This document shows, in pieces, positions 8,065 through 16,491 of a stretch of 64,000 nt of DNA. Under the pieces are notes generated by a model. That model did not search any database. It was given only the letters and a program-made list of their open reading frames with translations, and was not told where the DNA came from. The position numbers and the translations under genes were made by a program. Origin of the DNA: Nocardioides sp. zg-1308 (GTDB lineage: Bacteria > Actinomycetota > Actinomycetes > Propionibacteriales > Nocardioidaceae); assembly GCF_013155375.1 (NCBI RefSeq), contig NZ_JABJQY010000002.1, forward strand, positions 434,001-498,000. Reading direction: 5' to 3'. The stretch's first letter is position 1, and the number at the start of each line of letters is the position of its first letter.

Positions 8065-9216
8065 ATGCCTGACCGCACCTCCGACCCGACCTACCGCATC
8101 CTCATGAACGGCGTCACCGGCCGCATGGGCTACCGCCAGCACCTGCTGCGCTCGATCCTCGCCATCCGCGACGACGGCGGCATCGCGCTTCCGGACGGGA
8201 CCCGCCTGCAGGTCGAGCCGGTCCTGCTCGGCCGCAACGCCGACAAGCTGGCCCGGCTCGCCGACCAGCACCAGATCGCCGACTGGTCGACCGACCTCGA
8301 CACCGCGCTGGCCGAGGACCCGGCCCCGATCTACTTCGACTCGCAGGTCACCAGCGAGCGCAAGAAGGCCATCCTCAAGGCCGCCGCCGCCGGCAAGCAC
8401 GTCTTCACCGAGAAGCCGATCGCCGAGACCGTCGCCGAGGGCCAGGAGCTCGTCGACGCCGCCGAGCGCCACGGCATCATCAACGGGGTCGTGCACGACA
8501 AGCTCTACCTGCCCGGCCTGATGAAGCTCAAGCGGTTGGTCGACTCCGGCTACTTCGGCCGGATCCTCTCGGTCCGCGGCGAGTTCGGCTACTGGGTCTT
8601 CGAGGGCGACTACCTCCCCGCCCAGCGGCCCAGCTGGAACTACCGCGCCCAGGACGGCGGCGGCATGGTCCTCGACATGTTCTGCCACTGGAACTACGTG
8701 CTGGAGAACCTCTTCGGCGCCGTCGAGGCCGTCACCGCCAAGGCGGTCACCCACATCCCCGAGCGGTGGGACGAGAACGGCGAGCGCTACGACGCCACGG
8801 CCGACGACGCGGCGTACGCGATCTTCGAGCTGGCCGGCGGCATCATCGCCCAGGTCAACTCGTCGTGGGCGGTGCGCGTCGAGCGCAAGGAGCTCGTGGA
8901 GTTCCAGGTCGACGGCACGCACGGCTCGGCGGTCGCCGGGCTGTTCAACTGCCGCATCCAGCCGCGCGAGTCGACCCCGATGCCGGTGTGGAACCCCGAC
9001 CTGCCCACCACGGAGGACTTCCGCGGCCAGTGGCGCGAGATCCCCGACAACCAGGTGTTCCGCAACGGGTTCCGGGCGCAGTGGGAGCAGTTCCTGCTCG
9101 ACGTGCACGCTGGTCGGCCGCACGCCTACGACTTCTCCGCCGGCGTGCGCGGGCTCGAGCTCGTCGACGCCGGCCTGACGTCGTCGGCCGAGGGCCGGCG
9201 GGTGGCGCTGCGATGA
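8065..9216 (+). CDS. Gfo/Idh/MocA family NAD(P)-dependent oxidoreductase
   Basis: A 383-residue dehydrogenase of the Gfo/Idh/MocA family, whose members oxidise or reduce sugar and inositol hydroxyls. The N-terminal Rossmann segment reads ILMNGVTGRMGYR. The diagnostic EKP lies at residues 116-118 (HVFTEKPIAETV). The C-terminal domain carries GMVLDMFCHWNYVLENLFG, where the HW pair probably belongs to the active site. It follows the importer after 43 bases with no terminator, and its ATGA overlaps the DUF993 gene. Family members acting on glycosides make 3-keto sugars, which would fit the secreted keto-glycoside-like protein downstream. That link is inference. Confidence 0.88.
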   Translation: MPDRTSDPTYRILMNGVTGRMGYRQHLLRSILAIRDDGGIALPDGTRLQVEPVLLGRNADKLARLADQHQIADWSTDLDTALAEDPAPIYFDSQVTSERKKAILKAAAAGKHVFTEKPIAETVAEGQELVDAAERHGIINGVVHDKLYLPGLMKLKRLVDSGYFGRILSVRGEFGYWVFEGDYLPAQRPSWNYRAQDGGGMVLDMFCHWNYVLENLFGAVEAVTAKAVTHIPERWDENGERYDATADDAAYAIFELAGGIIAQVNSSWAVRVERKELVEFQVDGTHGSAVAGLFNCRIQPRESTPMPVWNPDLPTTEDFRGQWREIPDNQVFRNGFRAQWEQFLLDVHAGRPHAYDFSAGVRGLELVDAGLTSSAEGRRVALR

Positions 9217-10376
9217 GCCCTGCGAGCGTCGACGTCCCGCTCGCCGACGGCGGGTGGCACACCGTCACCCTCAGCGAGCCGCGGCAGTGGAAGGACCACC
9301 CGGGCCCCTACGCCGAGCGCGTCGCGTTCGCGGCCGCCCACGTCGTCGCCGACCCCCGCGGCGAGAACGTCCCGGGCGCCGCCGCGGTCGTCGACTGGGA
9401 CTCCACCCTGGCCTTCCGCCGCGAGCTGTTCCGCTACGGCTTCGGCGTCGCCGAGGCGATGGACACCGCACAGCGCAACATGGGGCTGGACTGGCCCGCG
9501 GTGCAGGAGCTCGTGCGCCGCAGCGCCGAGCAGGCCCGCGAGTACGACGCCCGGATCGCCTCGGGCGCCGGCACCGACCACGTCGGCGCGGTCACCACGG
9601 TCGACGAGGTGCGGGCGGCGTACGCCGAGCAGGTCGAGTTCGTCGAGTCGACCGGCTCCCAGGTCATCCTCATGGCCTCGCGCCAGCTGGCCGCCGTGGC
9701 AGCCGGTCCCGACGACTACCTGTCGGTCTACGCCGAGCTGCTCGAGCGGGTCCGCGAGCCGGTGGTCCTGCACTGGCTGGGCGAGGCGTTCGACCCGCAG
9801 CTGCGGGGCTACTGGGGCTCGGCCGACGTCGAGGCGGCCACCGCGACGTTCCTCGACCTGGTCCGCGCCCACGCGGACAAGGTCGACGGCGTCAAGGTGT
9901 CGCTGCTCTCGGCGGACCACGAGACGGGCCTGCGCGCCGCGCTACCCGCGGGCGTCCGGCTCTACACCGGCGACGACTTCAACTACCCCGAGCTCATCCG
10001 CGGCGACGGCACCCACCACTCCGACGCGCTGCTCGGCGCCTTCGCCGCGATCGCCCCCGCCGCGTCGGCGGCGCTGACGGCGCTCGACGACGGCGACCTG
10101 GCGACGTACGACGCCGAGATGGCGCCGACGCTGCCGCTCTCGCGGCACGTCTTCGAGGCCCCCACCTACTACTACAAGACGGGGATCGCGTTCCTGTCGT
10201 GGCTCTGCGGGCACCAGCCCGGGTTCACCATGGTGGGCGGCCTGCAGTCGGCACGCAGCGCGGTGCACCTCGGCCGGCTGTTCACGCTGGCCGACGAGGC
10301 GCGGCTGCTGCCGGACCCGGAGCTGGCGGCGCACCGGATGCGCGTGTGGCTCGAGGGCGCGGGGCTGGCGCGATGA
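9213..10376 (+). CDS. DUF993 protein (dihydrodipicolinate-synthase-like)
   Basis: A 387-residue protein of the DUF993 family, usually annotated as distantly related to dihydrodipicolinate synthases, a class I aldolase/lyase fold. Visible landmarks are VVDWDSTLAFRRELFRYGFGVAEAMDTAQR, VVLHWLGEAFDPQLRGYWGS, and DKVDGVKVSLLS. In the last of these, a lysine (VK) sits where this fold places its Schiff-base residue. The biochemical role is not established to my knowledge. It is translationally coupled on both sides, to the oxidoreductase and to the TIM-barrel isomerase. This places it in the same pathway, perhaps as an aldol cleavage or dehydration step. Confidence 0.85.
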   Translation: MSPASVDVPLADGGWHTVTLSEPRQWKDHPGPYAERVAFAAAHVVADPRGENVPGAAAVVDWDSTLAFRRELFRYGFGVAEAMDTAQRNMGLDWPAVQELVRRSAEQAREYDARIASGAGTDHVGAVTTVDEVRAAYAEQVEFVESTGSQVILMASRQLAAVAAGPDDYLSVYAELLERVREPVVLHWLGEAFDPQLRGYWGSADVEAATATFLDLVRAHADKVDGVKVSLLSADHETGLRAALPAGVRLYTGDDFNYPELIRGDGTHHSDALLGAFAAIAPAASAALTALDDGDLATYDAEMAPTLPLSRHVFEAPTYYYKTGIAFLSWLCGHQPGFTMVGGLQSARSAVHLGRLFTLADEARLLPDPELAAHRMRVWLEGAGLAR

Positions 10377-11299
10377 CGACGGACGAGGCGGTCGGCCAGC
10401 GGATCGACGCGGCGCTCGACGTCCCGTCGGGCTCGCCCGCCCGCATGGACACGCCCCGCCCGGGCGACCCGCGCCTGGCCCGGCTCTCCCTCAACCAGAA
10501 GACGGTGGACGGCTGGAGCCTGCGCGAGGCGGTCGACGGCTGCGTCGCCGCCGGGCTCCCGGCGATCGGCACCTGGCGCGAGCCGGTCGCCGAGGTCGGC
10601 GTCGAGACGGCAGCGCGCTGGATCCGCGACGCCGGCCTGCGGGTGTCGTCGGTGTGCCGGGGCGGCTTCTTCACCGGGGCGGGCGACCTGTCACGCTCCG
10701 AGCGCCACGACGACAACCGCCGCGCGCTGGACGAGGCGGCCACCCTCGGCGCGCCCTGCCTGGTGCTGGTGCCCGGTGGGCTGCCGGCCGGCGACCGCGA
10801 CCTGCGTGCCGCGCGCGACCGCGCGGCGGCCGCGGTCGAGGCGCTGGTGCCGCACGCCCTCGAGGTCGGCGTCCGGCTGGCGATCGAGCCGATGCACCCG
10901 ATCTTCGCCGCCGACCGCGGCGTCGTCTCGACGCTGGCACAGGCGCTCGACATCGCCGAGCCGCTGCCCGCCGAGGCCGTCGGCGTCGTGGTCGACACCT
11001 TCCACGTGTGGTGGGAGCCCGGCGTGGAGGACCAGATCGCCCGCGCGGGCGGGCGCATCGCGTCCTACCAGGTCTGCGAGTGGATCACCCCGCTGCCGCC
11101 GGACGCCCTCCTGTCACGCGGGATGATGGGCGACGGCCACATCGACTTCGCGCACCTCACCTCCCTCGTCACGGCCGCCGGCTACACCGGCGACGTCGAG
11201 GTCGAGATCTTCAACGCCGACGTGTGGGCCGCCCCCGGCCGCGACGTCGTCGAGACGCTCGCGCGTCGCTACGTCGAGCTCGTGGAGCCGCACCTGTAG
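10373..11299 (+). CDS. Sugar phosphate isomerase/epimerase-like TIM barrel
   Basis: A 308-residue protein of the AP-endonuclease-2/xylose-isomerase-like TIM-barrel family. It shows RLAIEPMHPIFAADRG, with the metal-binding Glu-Pro-Met-His, and VVVDTFHVWWEP, with Asp and His, plus GDGHIDF and GYTGDVEVEIFN near the end. These metal-ligand blocks are typical of isomerases and epimerases, and of C-glycoside and keto-sugar processing enzymes in the same superfamily. The ATG overlaps the DUF993 stop by ATGA. The substrate is unknown. An intracellular keto-sugar or inosose-type intermediate is the natural guess given the neighbours. Confidence 0.85.
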   Translation: MTTDEAVGQRIDAALDVPSGSPARMDTPRPGDPRLARLSLNQKTVDGWSLREAVDGCVAAGLPAIGTWREPVAEVGVETAARWIRDAGLRVSSVCRGGFFTGAGDLSRSERHDDNRRALDEAATLGAPCLVLVPGGLPAGDRDLRAARDRAAAAVEALVPHALEVGVRLAIEPMHPIFAADRGVVSTLAQALDIAEPLPAEAVGVVVDTFHVWWEPGVEDQIARAGGRIASYQVCEWITPLPPDALLSRGMMGDGHIDFAHLTSLVTAAGYTGDVEVEIFNADVWAAPGRDVVETLARRYVELVEPHL

Positions 11300-11348
11300 G
11301 CACCGCCCGCACGTCCCCTGCACTCACTCGGAACAGGAAAGGGAGCAC

Positions 11349-12056
11349 ATGCACATGCGAAGAAGCACCACCGCCCTGCTCGCGGGCGCGCTCGCCCTCT
11401 GGCCGGCCACGGCCTCGGCCGCGCCCGACGACGACCCCGGCGGTCCGGCGTACCACCACGTCACCGCCCCGGCCACGCCCCAGCACTGGGACCCGCTGAC
11501 CGACGAGCTCTGGGACTACCGGGGCAACCAGCTGGTCCTCACCCGTGCGGGCACCAACCCCAATGACGGCGCCCGGCGGCCGTTCGAGTACGCCATCGTC
11601 ACCAAGGGTCCGGAGCTCGCCGACGTGAGCATCACCGCCGATGTGCGCCTCGACGAGTCGGTCACGGTCAGCAACCGCGACGTCGTGGTGATCTGGAACT
11701 ACCAAGGCCCCAAGCGCTTCTACTACGCGCACTTCTCGCAGGACAACACGATCTATCCCCACAACGGGATCTTCGTCGTGGACAACGCCGACCGCCGCCG
11801 CATCGACGACCAGTGGACCGGCTCCGTGGGCGCACCGCCCGCGGTGACCGACGCCGACTGGCACGACGTACGCGTCGACTACTCCGCGACGACCGGCGCG
11901 ATCGCCGTCTTCGTCGACGGCGCCGACGAGCCGCTCATGACCGCCACCGACCGCACCTTCAGCGGTGGTCGCGTCGGCTTCGGCTCGTTCGACAACTTCG
12001 GCCGCACCCGCCACTTCCGCGCGGTCGGCACGGCAGCGAGCAGCGCCACGCCGTGA
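11349..12056 (+). CDS. Secreted 3-keto-disaccharide hydrolase-like (DUF1080-like) protein
   Basis: A 235-residue protein with a signal peptide (TTALLAGALALWPATASAAP). It carries a single concanavalin-like beta-sandwich resembling the DUF1080/3-keto-disaccharide hydrolase or LamG fold. Typical phrases are VSITADVRLDES, KRFYYAHFS, WHDVRVDYSATTGAIAVFVDG and GGRVGFGSFDN. GGAAAGGGAG stands upstream of the ATG at 11349, and a second in-frame ATG lies two codons on. It follows the isomerase after only 49 bases and is ended by a strong hairpin, so it probably belongs to the same transcript. It may bind or cleave a glycoside outside the cell. Catalysis cannot be confirmed from sequence. Confidence 0.75.
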   Translation: MHMRRSTTALLAGALALWPATASAAPDDDPGGPAYHHVTAPATPQHWDPLTDELWDYRGNQLVLTRAGTNPNDGARRPFEYAIVTKGPELADVSITADVRLDESVTVSNRDVVVIWNYQGPKRFYYAHFSQDNTIYPHNGIFVVDNADRRRIDDQWTGSVGAPPAVTDADWHDVRVDYSATTGAIAVFVDGADEPLMTATDRTFSGGRVGFGSFDNFGRTRHFRAVGTAASSATP

Positions 12057-12071
12057 CCGCCCCCTGATCCC

Positions 12072-12104
12072 CGTCGGTCCCCGGTCTGATCCCGGGGACC
12101 GACG
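12072..12104 (+). terminator. Hairpin terminator after the keto-glycoside-like gene
   Basis: CGTCGGTCCCCGG (12072-12084) pairs perfectly with CCGGGGACCGACG (12092-12104) around a seven-base loop. There is no U tract, as is usual in very GC-rich actinobacteria. The hairpin lies 16 bases after the stop codon and separates this gene from the PQQ-dehydrogenase-like gene. Confidence 0.75.
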
Positions 12105-12178
12105 AGGGCTGCCACGGTCCCGGCCAAGGAAGCCGCGGCAGCAGTTGTCTCCAACCACCTCAACAGTAGGGACACCCC

Positions 12179-14464
12179 ATGCGAAGCACCCGCTGGCGGG
12201 TCGTCGTGTCGACGCTCGCCGTCGCCGCCGCGACCCTGGCACCACTCACCGCACCGTCCACGTCGACCGCGACCGGTGGCGGCGCACCCGCGATCCCGCC
12301 CGACCCCTCCCCCTCGACGCTCGGCCTCGTGCTCGAGGAGTACGCCCAGCTGCCGGCGTCGACCCCCAACGGCCCGTGGACCGACGTCCGCATCGGCACC
12401 CGGCACAACCGGATCAACCACATCGGCGAGCTGCCCGACGGCTCGGGCCGGCTCTACGTCCCCGACCTCAACGGCAACCTCTACTTCCTCCAGGACCGCC
12501 AGCCCTCCGTCTACCTCGACGTCAAGGCGCGGTTCCCCGAGTTCCTCGCCTGGCGCGGCCTCGGCTCCGGCTTCGGATTCGTGGCCTTCCACCCGGAGTT
12601 CGCCGAGAACGGGAAGTTCTACACGACGCACACCGAGAACCCGACGGCTCCCGGCGCACAGACCTACCCGGGCCAGCCGCTCCGCTCCAACGGCGTGCAG
12701 AGCGTCGTCACCGAGTGGACCGCGACCGACCCGTCGGCGGACACCTTCGCCGGCACCAGCCGCGAGCTCTTCCGCTACCGGTTCGCCGGCCAGATCCACG
12801 CCATCCAGCAGATCGACTTCAACCCCACCGCCGAGCCCGGTGACGACGACTACGGCCTGCTCTACCTCGCCGTCGGCGACGGCGGCTACGGCGTGGAGAC
12901 CGACATCCCGCAGCAGCTCGGCGACCCGTCCGGCAAGATCCTGCGCATCGACCCCGCCGGCACCGACGCGCCCAACGGCGCGTACGGCATCCCCGACACC
13001 AACCCCTGGGTCGGCGAGCCGGGAGCGCTCGGCGAGATCTGGGCGATCGGCATGCGCGACCCCCACCGCTTCAGCTGGGACGCAGAAGGCAAGCACGACA
13101 TGTTCGTCGGCCACATCGGCCAGCGCGCCATCGAGGCCGTCTACGAGGTCGACGCCGGCGACGACTTCGGCTGGCCCGACGTCGAGTCCCGCCTCGACTA
13201 CCAGAACGACACGCAGTGCCGCCTCGACCCGATGACCGCCGAGCAGGCCGCCAAGGGCTACGACTTCCCGGTCGCGTCCTACGCGCACGAGACGCCGGCC
13301 AACTGGAGCTGCAACGCCGACTCCGGCCACGCCATCTCCGGCGGGCACGTCCACCGCGGCGACCTGCACGGCCTCAAGGGCAAGTACGTCTTCGGCGACC
13401 TGGTCAAGGGCGAGGTCTACTACGCCACCGCCAGCGAGCTGCGCGACGAGTCCGACCGCGAGGCGACCGTCCACGAGCTCCAGCTCTACGACACCTCGGG
13501 CACCCGCATGCGGATGTCGGACTTCGTCGGCGACGGCCGCGTCGACCTCCGCTTCGGCACCGACTCCGACCGCAGCCTCTACCTGCTGGCCAAGGCCAAC
13601 GGGAAGATCTGGAAGGTGGTCGACACCCGGCGCGCGCCGGTCGAGAAGGACGTCGAGCCCGCCCTCGCCGACGACCTCGTGGCGTCGTACGACTTCGAGC
13701 ACCCCTTCGCGGCCGACGACTCCTACGAGCAGGACCAGGGCCCGAGCCGGACGCTGATCCGCCTCGTGAACGGTCGCGACCAGATGCGCGTCGACGACGG
13801 GGCCTACCCGGGCTCCAACAACGCGCTGCAGCTGCACAGCGCCGCGGAGTCGCCCACGGGCACCCCGTGGAAGGCCGGGATCTACGAGGCCGACGCCGAC
13901 GGCATGGCCTCGCTGTCCCGCTTCGCCGGCGCCGAGGGCATCACCGTCATGGGCTGGTTCAAGATGGACGGCACCAACCCCACGCCCGGCTACAACGCCA
14001 TCGGCCTCGCCGGGATCCTCTCCGGCAACTCCGACGGGCACGGTGTGCGCGCCCTCCTCGAGCTGATCCAGGTCAACGGCGAGCTCAAGCTCGTCGCGCT
14101 GGGACGCCGCCTCGACACCGGCGCGTCGCAGACCTTCGCGGCCTCGGCGCCGTGGCAGCAGCTGCTGCCCGACGGTGAGTGGGTCCACCTCGCGGCGACG
14201 TTCGACTACGCCAAGGGCAAGATGGCGCTCTACCGCAACGGGCGCGCGGTCGACGGGTTCTACACCAACCCCAACGACCCGTGGGCCGTCGACGGGACGG
14301 GCACCTCGCCCACCAACCCGCGCGGCATCAAGATCGGTGGCTCGTTCCCGCAGGACGGCACCGAGCGCAACCCCTGCAACTGCCGCATGGACGGCCTGAT
14401 GTTCCTCGACGACGCGGCCTCCGCGTCCGAGGTGGCCCGGCAGTACCGCCGCCTGCTCCGCTGA
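12179..14464 (+). CDS. Secreted PQQ sugar dehydrogenase-like protein with C-terminal LamG domain
   Basis: A 761-residue exported protein with a signal peptide (about residues 1-31). Residues 40-490 form a soluble glucose-dehydrogenase-like beta-propeller, with IGTRHNRINHIGELPDGSGRLYV, FVAFHPEFAENGKFYTTHTEN, GDPSGKILRIDPAGTDAPNG and EIWAIGMRDPHRFSWD. Residues from about 520 onward form a LamG/concanavalin-like sandwich ending EVARQYRRLL. This architecture suggests an extracellular aldose-oxidising or sugar-binding protein with a carbohydrate-binding module. Whether it holds PQQ is unproven. A terminator follows. Its position next to the other secreted carbohydrate protein suggests a shared substrate, although it has its own transcription unit. 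Confidence 0.85.
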   Translation: MRSTRWRVVVSTLAVAAATLAPLTAPSTSTATGGGAPAIPPDPSPSTLGLVLEEYAQLPASTPNGPWTDVRIGTRHNRINHIGELPDGSGRLYVPDLNGNLYFLQDRQPSVYLDVKARFPEFLAWRGLGSGFGFVAFHPEFAENGKFYTTHTENPTAPGAQTYPGQPLRSNGVQSVVTEWTATDPSADTFAGTSRELFRYRFAGQIHAIQQIDFNPTAEPGDDDYGLLYLAVGDGGYGVETDIPQQLGDPSGKILRIDPAGTDAPNGAYGIPDTNPWVGEPGALGEIWAIGMRDPHRFSWDAEGKHDMFVGHIGQRAIEAVYEVDAGDDFGWPDVESRLDYQNDTQCRLDPMTAEQAAKGYDFPVASYAHETPANWSCNADSGHAISGGHVHRGDLHGLKGKYVFGDLVKGEVYYATASELRDESDREATVHELQLYDTSGTRMRMSDFVGDGRVDLRFGTDSDRSLYLLAKANGKIWKVVDTRRAPVEKDVEPALADDLVASYDFEHPFAADDSYEQDQGPSRTLIRLVNGRDQMRVDDGAYPGSNNALQLHSAAESPTGTPWKAGIYEADADGMASLSRFAGAEGITVMGWFKMDGTNPTPGYNAIGLAGILSGNSDGHGVRALLELIQVNGELKLVALGRRLDTGASQTFAASAPWQQLLPDGEWVHLAATFDYAKGKMALYRNGRAVDGFYTNPNDPWAVDGTGTSPTNPRGIKIGGSFPQDGTERNPCNCRMDGLMFLDDAASASEVARQYRRLLR

Positions 14465-14491
14465 CGCGGAGCCGGCTCGCACGACCGAGGG

Positions 14492-14520
14492 CCCCGACCA
14501 CCTGCTGGTGGTCGGGGTCT
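14492..14520 (+). terminator. Hairpin terminator after the PQQ-dehydrogenase-like gene
   Basis: CCCCGACCACC (14492-14502) pairs with GGTGGTCGGGG (14507-14517) around a four-base TGCT loop and is followed by TCTTC. It lies 27 bases after the stop codon, a standard intrinsic terminator position. Confidence 0.85.
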
Positions 14521-14601
14521 TCGGGGTGTGGGGGCGGGGGCGGGGGGCGGCCGGCGTACGGCCGGCAGGCGGGCGCCGGCGTACGACTGCTCCGGAGGAT
14601 C

Positions 14602-14675
14602 GCGGAAGATCGAAGTCACCTGGTGGCTCGGATCTTCCGCGTTGTTGCTGGAGTCCCCGGATATCCGGTGACTCC
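14602..14675. repeat. Intergenic palindrome element, copy 2
   Basis: GCGGAAGATC (14602-14611) pairs with GATCTTCCGC (14631-14640). The GATATC-centred palindrome follows at 14650-14675 with one mismatched pair (GTGACTCC instead of GGGACTCC). Order, spacing and the intervening GGTGGCTC match copy 1 at 701-774. Confidence 0.7.
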
Positions 14676-14756
14676 CGACCGTCCGGGGCTCGGCCTGGCC
14701 CGAGGAGACCCCTCGCGCCCTCGCAGCGGAGCTTTGCACCCGAGATCCATACTTAA

Positions 14757-14810
14757 AGGTGGAGATCTCTACCTGTAGGCACGGCGGTCCCCGGATATCC
14801 GGGGACTCCA
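14757..14810. repeat. Further palindromes: AGATCT centre and third GATATC-centred copy
   Basis: AGGTGGAGATCTCTACCT (14757-14774) is a near-palindrome with one non-complementary pair. It is followed at 14787-14806 by a perfect 20-base palindrome. That palindrome shares its core with the right half of the repeat element at 749-774 and 14650-14675, but lacks the left GCGGAAGATC hairpin. Confidence 0.6.
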
Positions 14811-14849
14811 GCCACCGCCACCCCGTGGGCGAGGGCCCGACCCCCACCC

Positions 14850-16355
14850 TCACCCGCAGGCAGGAGCGGGGGGCAGGGGCGCGGGTACGCCGATCGCCGG
14901 CATCCCGAGCCCCACAGAGGCCGGGGCGGCGGGCGGGGCGGACGTACGCCGCTCCCAGGCGTCGCCGGCGCGCGTGCGGCGTACGGACCGGACCGGGCCG
15001 TCGGCGACGAGGTGGTGGGGGGCGGCGTAGGTGACGTCGACGCTCACCATGTCACCGGGACGCGCGGAGTCGGCGTCGACCTCGGAGAAGTCGGCGGCGA
15101 AGTGCACCAGCCGGTTGTCGCGGGCACGGCCCGAGAGGCGGTGGGTCGCGGCGTCCTTGCGGCCCTCGCCCTCGGCGACCATCAGCTCGAGCGTCCGGCC
15201 GACGAGGCGCTTGCTCTCCGCCCACGCGATCTCGTCGACGACCTCGACGAGGCGCAGGTAGCGGTCCTTGACGACGTCCGGGGGCACCTGGTCCTCGAGG
15301 ACCGCGGCGGGGGTGCCGGGGCGCTTGGAGTACTGGAAGGTGAAGGCGGCGGAGAAGCGGGCGGCGCGGACGACGTCGAGGGTGGCCCGGAAGTCCTCCT
15401 CGGTCTCGCCGGGGAACCCCACGATGATGTCGGTGGTGATCGCGGCGTCGGGGATGGCGGCGCGGACGCGCCGGATGATGCCGAGGTACTTCGAGCGGCG
15501 GTAGGACCGGCGCATGTCGCGCAGCACCTTGTCCGAGCCCGACTGCAGCGGCATGTGCAGCGACGGCATCACGTTGGGCGTCTCGGCCATCGCCTCGATG
15601 ACGTCGTCGGTGAACTCAGCCGGGTGCGGGGAGGTGAAGCGCACCCGCTCCAGGCCCTCGACCGATCCGCAGGCGCGCAGCAGCTTGGAGAACGCCTGGC
15701 GGTCGCCGAACTCGACGCCGTAGGCGTTGACGTTCTGGCCGAGCAGGGTGATCTCGGTGACGCCCTCGGCGACCAGCGCCTCGACCTCGGCGAGGATCTC
15801 GCCGGGGCGGCGGTCCTTCTCCTTGCCGCGCAGCGCGGGGACGATGCAGAACGTGCAGGTGTTGTTGCAGCCGACGGAGATCGACACCCAGGCGGCGTAC
15901 GCCGACTCGCGCTTGGTCGGCAGCGTCGAGGGGAACACCGACAGCGACTCCAGGATCTCGACCTGGGCCTCCTCCTGCACGCGCGCGCGCTCGAGCAGGA
16001 CCGGCAGCGAGCCGATGTTGTGGGTGCCGAAGACGACGTCGACCCACGGGGCCTTCGTCGTGATCGTCTCGCGGTCCTTCTGCGCCAGGCAGCCGCCGAC
16101 GGCGATCTGCATGCCGGGCGTCACCGCCTTGACCGACGCCAGCTGGCCGAGGTTGCCGTAGAGCTTGTTGTCGGCGTTCTCCCGCACCGCGCACGTGTTG
16201 AAGACGACCACGTCGGCCTGCTGGTCGGTGCCCGCGCGGACGTAGCCCGCGTCCTCCAGCAGCCCGCTCAGCCGCTCGGAGTCGTGGACGTTCATCTGGC
16301 AGCCGTGCGTCTTCACCTGGTAGGTGCGCGTGGGGGCCTCGGTGGCGGTGCTCAT
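14850..16355 (-). CDS. miaB: tRNA-2-methylthio-N6-dimethylallyladenosine synthase MiaB
   Basis: A 501-residue radical-SAM methylthiotransferase that adds a methylthio group to isopentenyl-adenosine 37 of tRNAs. The N-terminal UPF0004 cluster uses Cys19, Cys55 and Cys89. The radical SAM cluster is CNNTCTFC (Cys163, 167, 170). A TRAM domain follows ([16 protein letters not shown] and after). The last 35 or so residues are a Pro/Ala-rich tail not needed for the fold. The ATG at 16355 is followed by [19 protein letters not shown], the standard family start. Confidence 0.95.
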   Translation of the reverse strand: MSTATEAPTRTYQVKTHGCQMNVHDSERLSGLLEDAGYVRAGTDQQADVVVFNTCAVRENADNKLYGNLGQLASVKAVTPGMQIAVGGCLAQKDRETITTKAPWVDVVFGTHNIGSLPVLLERARVQEEAQVEILESLSVFPSTLPTKRESAYAAWVSISVGCNNTCTFCIVPALRGKEKDRRPGEILAEVEALVAEGVTEITLLGQNVNAYGVEFGDRQAFSKLLRACGSVEGLERVRFTSPHPAEFTDDVIEAMAETPNVMPSLHMPLQSGSDKVLRDMRRSYRRSKYLGIIRRVRAAIPDAAITTDIIVGFPGETEEDFRATLDVVRAARFSAAFTFQYSKRPGTPAAVLEDQVPPDVVKDRYLRLVEVVDEIAWAESKRLVGRTLELMVAEGEGRKDAATHRLSGRARDNRLVHFAADFSEVDADSARPGDMVSVDVTYAAPHHLVADGPVRSVRRTRAGDAWERRTSAPPAAPASVGLGMPAIGVPAPLPPAPACG

Positions 16356-16491
16356 GACGGGTCAAGGGTACGGCGGCGGGCCGGGGCCGCCCGAATCGCA
16401 CGCCCGGCGTCCCAGCGGATCCCCCGCCGTGCGCGCCGGCCCTGCTACGTTCCGCCGACCACTGGGCACGAGGGACGGAAGAGGAACGACG

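Larger units (their letters stand above)
14521..14849. other. Gene-free repeat-rich intergenic region
   Basis: This stretch separates the rightward dehydrogenase-like gene from the leftward miaB gene, so the two transcription units converge here. I see no credible gene. It opens with a G-rich tract (14525-14548) and then holds copy 2 of the palindrome element and a further palindrome cluster, listed separately. Confidence 0.6.
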
